Source: Hymenopellis radicata
Taxonomy: Eukaryota; Basidiomycota; Agaricomycetes; Agaricales; Physalacriaceae
NCBI GenBank assembly: GCA_015501595.1
Contig: JADNRX010000087.1
Coordinates: 1-64,000, forward strand
DNA: 64,000 nucleotides
Direction: 5' to 3'
The notes beneath the pieces are model-generated. The model worked only from the letters and a program-made list of their open reading frames with translations. It did not search any database and was not told where the DNA came from. Shown piece by piece: positions 34,736-43,623 of this stretch (its first letter is position 1; every line of letters starts with the position of its first letter). The position numbers and the translations under genes are program-made.

Positions 34736-35520
34736 TGATGCACGATCCGGCGATTGCCGAGAGGCCGCGTAAGCCTCTGATCGATGGCTCGATCTCCCTC
34801 ATCTCTCTCTCCCACCACGACGACCACCACCCAGCGAGCGACGATTGTCGCCGCTGCCTCTCTGACGATTGTCAGGAGGCCTCTGGGGTGTTTCCTTGGG
34901 CCCTGGCTGCGTGCTGGGCTTGCTGCTGTCTCTGTGACAGCAGCAATGGACGACTCAAACCACAGCACCGACTCGGACGATGACAATGACTCGGGGACGA
35001 CTGGTGGAGGATGTGCGACGGGGTAACGGGGATGCGCGATGCGGAGATGAGGATTTGAGTAATGATGGATGGAGTATTGACGCGGTGATGAGCGGCGCGC
35101 GCGCTGATGGAGCGACTGCGACGACAACGACCACCACCCACACCCTCACCACCTTCACCCACATCAACACACTACCTCCACCTCACCACGCTACCTTCAC
35201 CACCATCTCCACCACCGTCATCACCACCACTCTGACTCCCACTATCCTCCCGCCGCCACGCAGTCCGCATCATGCATGGCTGAGTGTCCCTGTGCCATTG
35301 CCCGGGGATGCTCGTCGCGCATGAATGGATTTGAGTGTGTTGAATACTTGAGTTTACTCGAGTACTCGACCCGCTCGGCGATCTCGGCGATCCGATCTGT
35401 CTGATCCGTCGATTCATGGCGGGTCGGATCACATAAGGATCACGGATCAGCGCTTTCGGCTACGGGTACTCGCATGATGGATCACGGATCTGATCCGGAT
35501 TTGAGTCGTTGAGGTCTCTA

Positions 35521-35917
35521 CGCTCGACTGCAAGTCGGCGATGATGGCAGCGTCACTCGACTGTAAGTCGGTGATTTCGGCAGCAACACACAACTCTGGG
35601 TCGGTGTTGAGGGATCAGGAGACGACTTTGCGTCGTCTCCAAGGAAACGACAGCAGGACGCCAGCCAGACGCGTAAGCCCCTTGCAAATGGGCAGCAAAT
35701 GATAATTATGGTTGTGATGCCCACCCGCCGCGCTCAACAGCATGCTTGAAGAGGGGGGGCGGTGGATTTGGGCTGCTGCGTCGCTTGCAGGCGACGTGGT
35801 GGATTTTGTTCGTATTTTTTGCTGCTTCTTTGGTGTCGGCGGCGTTTCCAGGCGCCGTCGCCACAGTTCTTACTCACTGCTCTTATAGCTTAGCTGCAGG
35901 CCACAGACGACACATCG
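35521..35917. other. Spacer between two inverted elements, part of the 28998-37501 element body
   Basis: 397 bp between the end of the 29337-35520 element and the start of the 35918-37114 element. It holds several CGACTGCAAGTCGG-type hairpins and GACGACTTTGCGTCGTC, the same module seen at 13260-13400 and 30740-30850, supporting that it is original core of the outermost element. Confidence 0.6.
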
Positions 35918-37114
35918 TAGAGACCTCAACGACTCAAATCCGGATCAGATCCGTGATCCATCACACGAGTACCCGTAGCCGAAAGCGCTGATCCATGATC
36001 CTTATGTGATCCGACCCGCCATGAATCGACAGATCAGACGCATCGGATCGCCGAGATCGCCGAGCGGGTCGAGTACTCGAGTAAACTCAAGTATTCAACA
36101 CACTCAAATCCATTCATGCGCGACGAGCATCCCCGGGCAATGGCACGGGGACACTCAGCCGTGCATGATGCGGACTGCGTGGCGGCGGGAGGATAGTGGG
36201 AGTCAGAGTGGTGGTGATGACGGTGGTGGAGATGGTGGTGGAGGTAGCATGGTGAGGTGGAGGTAGTGTGTTGATGTGGGTGAAGGTGGTGAGGGTGTGG
36301 GTGGTGGTCGTTGTCGTCGCAGTCGCTCCATCAGCGCGCGCGCCGCTCATCACCGCGTCAATACTCCATCCATCATTACTCAAATCCTCATCTCCGCATC
36401 GCACATCCCCGTTACCCCGTCGCGCATCCTCCACCAGTCGTCCCCGAGTCATTGTCATCGTCCGAGTCGGCGCTGTGGTTTGAGTCGTCCATTGCTGCTG
36501 TCATAGAGATAGCAGCAAGCCCAGCACGCAGCCAGGGCCCAAGGAAACACCCCAGAGGCCTCCTGACAATCGTCAGAGAGGCAGCGGCGACAATCGTCGC
36601 TCGCTGGGTGGTGGTTGTCGTGGTGGGAGAGAGAGATGAGGGAGATCGAGCCATCGATCAGAGGCTTACGTGGCCTCTCGGCAATCGCCGGATCGTGAGA
36701 ATCACCAAGAAATTGTTGTGTACGGCTTGTTTGGGCGACTCAAGGGCCCGTTTGACTTCGAAAAAATTTGTAAATTAAGATAAAATATACTGTACTATTA
36801 CGGGCAAGTCTTCACAGATTTTTCCAATTTTTTTTTGATGGAAACCCGATTAGGATTTCCAGGCGATCGGCGGGGTCTGATAAGATCAAAGACCCCCCCG
36901 TTACGCGTTATGTGAAGATCATACCGTAATAGTACAGTATACCTAAATAATTGCGAGTCAACACGAGTACTCGTGCCTCCAGAGGCCGATCCGTGATCCA
37001 TTACTGATCCGACCCGCCCCCGGTCTACGGATCAATCGGATCGGATCTCCGAGATGCCCAAGCGGATCGAGTATGGGTAAACCCGCGTGATCCGCTGACT
37101 CGTTGAGGTCTCTA
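35918..37114. mobile_element. TAGAGACCTC-family element, plus orientation
   Basis: Target duplication ACACATCG / ACGCATCG (35910-35917 and 37115-37122, 7/8). Ends are TAGAGACCTCAACGACTC and inverted TAGAGACCTCAACGAGTC. Without the MITE at 36790-36937 it is about 1.05 kb. It contains the CCATTGCCCGGGG box (about 36136), paired GACAATCGTC hairpins (36560-36605), the GGCAATCGCCGGATCG module and the AT-rich stretch. Its first 781 bp form a large inverted repeat with 34740-35520, centred at 35719. Confidence 0.85.
36790..36937. mobile_element. MITE family 2, short variant
   Basis: 148 bp flanked by TA (36788-36789 and 36938-36939). Ends are CTGTACTATTACGG on both sides (inverted). The right part GTTACGCGTTATGTGAAG matches the other family 2 members. 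It is inserted in the AT-rich stretch of the 35918-37114 element. Confidence 0.8.
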
Positions 37115-37659
37115 ACGCATCGCGACTCGCCATCCGCCACCTCCCCGACCACCACTACCTCCTTCATAATCATCCACCCCTACCATCCACCCACCCAGTC
37201 CTGCATCATGCATGACTGAGTGTCCCTGTGCCATTGCCCGGGGTCCGGGGATGCTCGTCACGCATGAATAGGATTTAGGTGGGTATTGTGTATCAGTCCC
37301 AACCATTTGCGACTGGTTGCAACCATTAGTGGTCCCAACCGGTTGTGGACCAGTGAAAGACCGCGGTTGCAACCGGTCCTCAACAAGGACCGGTTGCGGT
37401 CCACGGTTGACGCAAAAAGTCGTGTTGGGCAACCGGTTGCGGTTGCCGGTCCTTCCAAATTTGGGCGCCGCAACCGGACCCAACCGGACTTATAAACTCT
37501 AGATCCGAGAAGCACTACCGAGTCTCAACTTTCCTGGCCAACCGTGGGTAGTGGAGCACCTTTGTCGCTCTTATTTGTTCCTTCCAAGGGTCTACGACAC
37601 TCCAGAGGTTACAGTGGATAACATGTTCATTGGAAGATCCTGTGATCAGGATCCACGTA

Positions 37660-38167
37660 CTGTACCGTTTCGACCATAAGTTCGCGGCATGTGACGCGTT
37701 ATGCCGCGAACTTACAGGAAATAGGTTCGTTTTCAGGCACAAGGCCCAATTTGGCAGTCCCGCCGCAGGCGGGCCCGAAAAATTGCCATTTTGGGCGATG
37801 CAGCCCTGAAATGAGGCCCCGTTACGCGTTATCATTACTGTGTAGATTCATTCAATTCGTCGGTCACGGGTCACGAGGGACCCGAAATCGACGAAATGTC
37901 ACACCAGTCACAGGTCCCATCGCAATCTGACGAATCCGGCAGCTCAAAAAGGTGAAAAAATCGTCTGAAATCATCCAAATTGGGGTAGTTTGATGCAATT
38001 TTTTCGCCAGGTCACAGCATTTTCGGCGCCGCGACGAAATCAAATTTTCGTCGCGGCAGTCACACATCACACGGGGTGACGAATTGAACGAAACTCGACA
38101 GTAGCTCTAAGTTAGGTTCCGACGGCCGCGTGACGCGTTATGCGAACATGCGGTCGAAACCGTACAG
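37660..38167. mobile_element. MITE family 2, copy carrying a nested MITE
   Basis: Flanked by TA (37658-37659 and 38168-38169). Copy A has the empty site (CCACGTATCAGAG, TA at 2106-2107). Ends are CTGTACCGTTTCGACC and, read inward from the right, CTGTACGGTTTCGACC. GTGACGCGTTATG recurs inside. Without the nested family 1 MITE (37838-38101) it is about 242 bp. Confidence 0.9.
37838..38101. mobile_element. MITE family 1, copy b (nested)
   Basis: 264 bp flanked by TA (37836-37837 and 38102-38103). It is nearly identical in inverted orientation to the copy at 41896-42159, with the same length, so both arose recently from one source. It sits inside a family 2 MITE, which dates it after that insertion. 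Confidence 0.9.
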
Positions 38168-38514
38168 TATCAGAGCTGCTAAATGGGTCTTCTCCGGCAG
38201 GTGGTGGTTCCTTAATTCCCGTGATTTCTTAAGCAGCCACTCTGAGGTACTCATGCATCCTCTCATTTGGGAAGAAATAGTCCATTTTGTGCTTGATGGT
38301 TATTGTCGTCTTTCCTTATCAGAAAGCGATATTGATGAATGTTTATTGGCTCAAGTCTTATCTGTGGTCATTGGTTCACTACCCGACACTAGTCCCAGTG
38401 CATCATTGATGACGGGTGCACAAGTCGTCTGGACTTGTCTTCAACCTAAAATTTGGGACACAATTCTCGAATTGCCTCTCTTGGCGCCCTGTAACAGCAT
38501 ACCAGTTGAGCCTA

Positions 38515-38789
38515 CTGTAGTATTTCATTCAATTCGTCGCCCCTTGTGACCTGTGACTGGGGCAACGAAAATTTGAATTCGTCGCGGCGCCCAAGGTGCT
38601 GTGACCGAGAAAAAAATTTCGTCATTTTCATCTGTTTTGGGCCGGATTTCAGCCAATTTTGGGGCATTTTTAGCTCAGTTTCACCCAGCAAATTCGTCGG
38701 ATGGCCCCGGGACCTGTGACCACTGTGACAATTCGTCGATTTTGGGTCCGTTGTGACCCGTGACCAACGAATTGAATGAAATACTACAG
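38515..38789. mobile_element. MITE family 1, copy c
   Basis: 275 bp flanked by TA (38513-38514 and 38790-38791). Both DUF6535 A repeat units have the empty site (TCTATCTCTT, TA at 3042-3043 in unit 2). Ends are CTGTAGTATTTCATTCAATT on both sides (inverted). The interior is more diverged than copies b and d, with GGCCGGATTTCAGCC-type hairpin words. Confidence 0.9.
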
Positions 38790-39288
38790 TATCTCTTCAT
38801 ACTACAGAACATTGATAGCCGCTGGAAAACTGGCCCTTTCTCATGTTCTGCGGCACCGGGATAATATGAACCACTTCACAACACATTGCCAACACCTCGA
38901 CCTCCTTACTTCTGTTGTGAGGCTCATCACAGCTCGCTATGTGATGCCACCGAACACAGTCCATTGGACAGTGAATTTCGACTTTTTGTGCAATGTCATA
39001 CAAGAGCTTCGAGATATCTCCTTCTTATCTATTCCCCTAGAGTCACAGCTCAACGACAGTAATCCCCTTCTCTCATGTGTATCTAACATTCACTTATTTT
39101 ACTGGATGTGCTCCCTCAACCCTAGGTTCCACTTTCCCAGGCTTGAAGTCATTCTCCAAAACTGGGTGGGTTTCTATAGTCACTGCATTCAATATGATCC
39201 TGTTCTTAAACACAACCACTCGTCAGACCTCTGGCGGCTCACAGACATAATGTGCAAGGCTTTATCACGTGGTTATGAGGAGGCATAC

Positions 39289-40287
39289 TAGAGACCTCAA
39301 CGAGTCACCGAGTCACCGAGTCATCTGGTGACTCGACTCGGGTCGGGCATGTTGGCATTCGCACTCACGTGACTCATGAGTCACGTACTCACGAGTCCGA
39401 GCGCGAGTCTGAGTATTGGGTTTCAGACTGCGAGTCATCACATAATGACTCGCAAATATTTAGATATATATTTAAACTAAATTTACCAATTTTCTGCAGA
39501 GCAAATGGTCTGCAACGTCTCGAGAACGAGACGTGGGCGATTATCCTGCCCGATCCGGCGATCTGGGCCGAGTCCCGAAGTGACGCGTCAGCGTCTGATC
39601 GAGTGGTATCTCTTCCTTTTGGACCACCACGACCACCACGACCACCACCCAGGGAGTGACGATTGTCGCTCCCGCTGCTCTGACGATTGTCAGGCAGCCT
39701 CTGGGGTGTGGATTTGTTATCTGGCTCTGTGCCGGATGTGCTGCTGCTGTCTTTATGACAGCAGCAACGGACGACAACGACCCAACAACCATGACCACAT
39801 GTCGACGACCACAACCACGACCACAACCACAACGGACGACGACGACTGCCGAAGGATGCGAGAATGTGTGGATGCGGGACTCGGTGATGTGGATGCGGTA
39901 CGCGGTGATGTGGATGCGAGACCCGCTAACGAAGACAACAACGATGCGTCGTCCTCACCCAGGACTATCATCACCACCACCATCTCCACTACCACCACTC
40001 TCACTCCCACCACCACCACCCCACCTCATCCTCATGCCCAGCTGACTGTCCCCATGCCATTGCCCGGGGACGCTCGCTGCGCATGAATATACTGGGGTGG
40101 ACTCGCGAGTACTCACGAGTATCCGAGATGACTCGGACTCATCGTGAGTACTCACGAGTAGACTCGCCATAACTCGCGAGTCACTGCGAGTCGAGTCCAA
40201 CACGAGTCTGAGCGGGACCTTTTTTGATGTGAGTACTCACGTCACGAGTCGCGAGTCTGACTCGCAAATGACTCGTTGAGGTCTCTA
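39289..40287. mobile_element. TAGAGACCTC-family element inserted directly in DUF6535 copy B
   Basis: 999 bp with perfect 8-bp target duplication AGGCATAC (39281-39288 and 40288-40295). Copy A has the single site AAGCATAT at 19355-19362. Ends are TAGAGACCTCAACGAGTC and its inverse. It is a complete reference member: GAGTC array, AT-rich stretch, GCCCGATCCGGCGATC module, GACGATTGTC hairpin pair, CTGCTGCTGTC/GACAGCAGCA hairpin, simple repeats, CCATTGCCCGGGG box, terminal GAGTACTCG array. No coding capacity. Confidence 0.95.
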
Positions 40288-40574
40288 AGGCATACACAGT
40301 CTTCAGAGATGAAGGATGGATGGGAATCGTATTCACGGGATGGGCACAATGTGGCTACACGGATAGATGTGTGAATCATGTTATCGGGGGCTATATTGAG
40401 GGTCTTTATAAACTGACATTGAACTCGAATCGTCATGAATTCTGCAAATATCTTCACCAACCGCAATAACTCATACTTAGTTTCATGCTAATTGTTACAT
40501 GGGGCGACTCGGACGAGCGATATAACTTGTCACATTCCCTCTGAGACCTAGTCAAAATCTGCCCAACTCATATG

Positions 40575-41812
40575 TAGTAAATAGCACGGTATAGACGGTA
40601 TGCGACGGTATGACGGGTCGGGTAGGTCACGGGACGGGTACGGTCTCTGGTCTGACATACCGCGGTAATACCGCCACACCGTCACATACCGTTCACTCAG
40701 GAGCTCATCACATATGTCACATTATATTTCATGATTCTACGAATTTATTACGGCCCAAATAAGCCCAACGTCGTTCAGAAACGACGTTGTGAAAGAATTC
40801 CTCTGATCGCCGGGCTACCCGATCGATCCGGCAGTTGCCGGATAAGGATTGGATGGTCGCGATCTCGTCTCCTTGCCTCTTTCCATCACAGCACGACTGC
40901 CCCGCCGTGCTCGTCGACCCCAGAAATTGTTCTGGGGTCTATGCTACCTCTCTGCTTTCTTTTCTCCGTCGTTTCCGAGTGGATTTGCCTCAGCGCCGGC
41001 CACTGCGCCCTCGGATACGTTCCGGGGCGTGTTCTGGTGTTCGTCTTCACGACGACACCAATTCGACACCCGTAAGACCTCTGTACTAGGCCGCATGACA
41101 ACAGGAGGATCTGGATGGTGCCGCTCCGCCTCTCATTGCCCAATATCGCCCCGGATCGGATGCGATGCCCCGTCTTCGCGACGGCGTTCTTACAACGACG
41201 ACTCGCGCAGCGAGCACGACGCCAACAACCCTCCGTCACGCGTAAGCCCTCCCCTCGAGGCTGCAATACTGTTCAACATCGAGCGCGGCTTTGTACACAA
41301 CGCTGGATGCTGCTTCTGTTGGGTTGTCTCGGATGCGGGGTCAATAATCTTGACAATGGCGGGCACGCGCGGATGCGTCGAGCTCATGGTGCGTGATTGC
41401 CTTGCGTTTGATGTATTTTCTAACGTACTTGAAGCTCTGTTGTCTCACAGACATCATATCTTTGCTCCAGATGCTACTCTCTCTTCCCGTATTGTCCAAC
41501 CCTCACCCACATGTTGTTTGGTCCCGGTTCTTGTTCGTTCAAGCAGCCGGGACTCAAACCTCATGGCTCGTGCTCGTCGATAATCCCCGTGCAATTGCCC
41601 GGGGGTCGTCGGCGCGCACGAAAACACTGACAAGAGGTGACGGGCGCGAAAAAGGCAGTTTAAGTTTAGTGGTTGGAGTGACGGGTTGCGGTATACCGAC
41701 AATACCGTGCGGTATACCGATACCGTATACCGTGCACTCGCGGTACGGTATTTGGCGGGACGGGTACGGTATGCCGAGGTGAGACCCGCGGTATTACCCG
41801 GGCTGTTTACTA
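40575..41812. mobile_element. hAT-like element with GGTATACC-type termini
   Basis: 1238 bp with target duplication CTCATATG (40567-40574 and 41813-41820, 8/8). Copy A has the empty site CTCATACG at 19886-19893. Ends are TAGTAAATAGC and, inverted, TAGTAAACAGC. About 120 bp on each side are arrays of CGGTATACCG/GACGGGTACGG words. The core has GATCCGGCAGTTGCCGGAT, CCCCAGAAATTGTTCTGGGG and the CCCCGTGCAATTGCCCGGGG box, plus CGCGTAAG. No transposase. Confidence 0.9.
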
Positions 41813-41895
41813 CTCATATGTCATGGAGAGACTGTGATACAGCAATGAAAGCCATCCTTGTGTGGGCCCAAACACCAAACCTAGAGATATCTCTA

Positions 41896-42159
41896 CTGTC
41901 GAGTTTCGTTCAATTCGTCACCCCGTGTGACGTGTGACCGCCGCGACGAAAATTTGATTTCGTCGCGGCGCCGAAAATGCTGTGACCTGGCGAAAAAATT
42001 GCATCAAACTACCCCAATTTGGATGATTTCGGACGATTTTTTCACCTTTTTGAGCTGCCGGATTCGTCAGATTGCGATGGGACCTGTGACTGGTGTGACA
42101 TTTCGTCGATTTCGGGTCCCTCGTGACCCGTGACCGACGAATTGAATGAATCTACACAG
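41896..42159. mobile_element. MITE family 1, copy d
   Basis: 264 bp flanked by TA (41894-41895 and 42160-42161). Copy A has the empty site (CTCTATTCCC, TA at 19967-19968). Ends are CTGTCGAGTTTCGTTCAATT and, inverted, CTGTGTAGATTCATTCAATT. It is the near-identical reverse-complement partner of copy b. Confidence 0.95.
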
Positions 42160-42837
42160 TATTCCCATGGCCATCCTCTTTACAGAACCTCTGCACCACA
42201 GCGGCATTCCGCAAATATGCCTTGGTAGATTGGATTGCACATCGATTTTCTTCTCAAGATGTGCGAGAATGCTTGGAAGCTAGTTTGAAGACGCTGCATA
42301 TGATCTTGGAAAACCCTGAGTCTGTTAGTCTGTTACTCTTAGACATGGAGGACACTCACTGATGAATCCCTCACACAGGTTGAAGGAGTCTTGATCCCTG
42401 ACCTTCAGAGTCCGACGAGCATTGCCTCAGCATCAGCTCCAGAATCACAGGTAATAGCATCAGACGGAGATTGACTCGTAGTGAGCACAATCCGCATCGC
42501 GGACCTTCTTTCTCAGCATGACCAACACTAGGATACTCACATTTATACGTATTTGCGGTCCAGCGAAACATGATCGTACTCGTATCTAGATGTTGAAATG
42601 TAAATGTCTTGGTAAACGTTCTGTATCTAGATGTTGAAATATAAATGTTCTAAGTCATATAGCACTCGTAAACAGAATACAACATGACTTCTTATTCGTG
42701 TCATTCCTCTGACACTCGACACTGGGCGCTGACGGCGAGCCCTCGCCCTGAGCAAGGTCTTGTATCTTCAGTGTAAGCCTTGTCGCGCTAACGACAGCAG
42801 TGTATAATAACACGAAGAAAGCTGCGGCACCCCCGTA

Positions 42838-43250
42838 TTACACAGACTTGCCGCGGTGATCCTTCATAAGACGAGAGAAAGCGCCGGCTAGAATCTGTTC
42901 AACGTTAAACAGATTGTAAGCACCCAGTCGCAGACACCACGGACATCAATACGTACCAGTGAGAGATACCCTGGCCAACCACTGGCAGAGCCCAACGCGC
43001 TCGATATCCTAAACGCCTTGTTAGTCCCGGACACAGAATTTGACGACGTCGCTTGAGGATGGAATGCCGCAGGAGAGACGTGTGTAAAAGCCGCTGGGTC
43101 TTTCCAGGATTCGGTATTAGAAAACCGCTGGCATTTGCGCGAATCAACGTCGCAATACTGGTAGTGAGATGGCCAGAATCGAAAGCGGAACGCTCTCTTA
43201 TGATCATTGGTGAGAGTCAAAAGGAAGAAGGGTAACACTAAAAAAGGCAA
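42838..43250 (-). CDS. Unidentified protein, C-terminal exons
   Basis: An exon (43250 to about 42957) reads ...SGTNKAFRISSALGSASGWPGYLSL. A phase-0 intron (GTACGT...GAACAG) and a last exon ILAGAFSRLMKDHRGKSV with stop at 42838 follow. The family is not recognised and the 5' end is not resolved. A diverged match to the last exon and its splice site lies at about 20446-20515 behind DUF6535 copy A, so the segmental duplication reached into this neighbour. Confidence 0.4.
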
Positions 43251-43623
43251 TTCCCTCTTGCGCCCTAGCCCTGGCGATCAAGTTCACCGAGGGCTATCCT
43301 TCCACCACCACCAAGAAGCTAGTACTCAGCGCTCAGCGGATACTTCGTAACATCTCACGACAAGGAAGCTGCAGGTCGTGGTGACGAGCGAGCGCTGAGC
43401 TTTCGCCCCGACGAGCAGGATGAAATCAGAACATAGAGGATTTTCTGACACATGTGTTTGGACTTGATAATTCCAAACAAATTCTACAGTACACAACTTG
43501 CATAGTCCTGACAAGTTTACCGTACACAATCAAGAGTCGTAGAGATATAAAGAAACACGAGTAATAAAAAAAAGCCCAATGGTAATACAGAAAGCAAGAC
43601 ACAAAGCAAACATCCACGACCAC
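43251..43623. other. Interval downstream of the bHLH gene, no gene assigned
   Basis: Only short frames with no recognisable product. It probably holds the 3' UTR of the Cbf1-like gene and possibly upstream parts of the unidentified minus-strand gene. Confidence 0.35.

Larger units (their letters stand above)
29337..35520. mobile_element. hAT-like element (TAGAGACCTC family), minus orientation, itself disrupted
   Basis: Target duplication CGCTCGAC at 29329-29336 and 35521-35528 (8/8). Left end 29337-29474 and right part about 34735-35520 belong to the same element; together they match the element at 35918-37114 read backwards. The middle is replaced by further insertions (29475-34734) and about 130 bp of the element are lost. 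The right part carries the GCGACGATTGTCGC and CTGACGATTGTCAG hairpins (34838-34851 and 34862-34875) and the CCATTGCCCGGGG box. Confidence 0.8.
28998..37501. mobile_element. hAT-like element with AACCGGTT-type termini, host of the nested stack
   Basis: Target duplication GATCCGAG at 28990-28997 and 37502-37509 (8/8). Copy A shows the empty site (GGTCCGAG, 1950-1957). Termini are TAGAGTTTATAAGTCCGG on the left and, in inverted form, the same on the right. About 160 bp on each side consist of GGTTGCAACCGG-type words. Its own body is small: the AT-rich stretch with TTACAAATTTTTACGAGC, a TGCGTAAGCGTGCG hairpin, a CGACT-TCG hairpin module, and the CCCTGTGCCATTGCCCGGGG box near the right end. All the rest is other elements inserted into it. 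Confidence 0.9.
25965..42473 (+). pseudogene. DUF6535-family membrane protein gene, copy B, shredded by nested insertions
   Basis: Gene pieces are 25965-27011 (with an intron at about 26328-26425 matching copy A), 28740-28997, 37510-37659, 38168-38514, 38790-39288, 40288-40574, 41813-41895 and 42160-42473. Between them lie a MITE, a relocated piece of the Cys-rich gene, a large nested hAT-like stack, three more MITE insertions (one carrying a fourth inside it) and two further hAT-like elements. Most pieces keep an open frame across the junctions, so the insertions are young relative to point decay; a few stops exist (for example after HQPQ near 40466). It carries one copy of the block that is tandemly duplicated in copy A. 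It cannot encode a full protein. Confidence 0.85.

Noticed and set aside
29337..37114. Reading the termini at 29337 and 37114 as one element
   Set aside because: The flanks do not match (CGCTCGAC versus ACGCATCG). Pairing 29337 with 35520 and 35918 with 37114 gives 8/8 and 7/8 target duplications instead.
40575..41812. Protein-coding gene from several overlapping frames of up to 244 codons
   Set aside because: The frames overlap on both strands, lie inside a precisely bounded insertion and consist of hairpin and array sequence.
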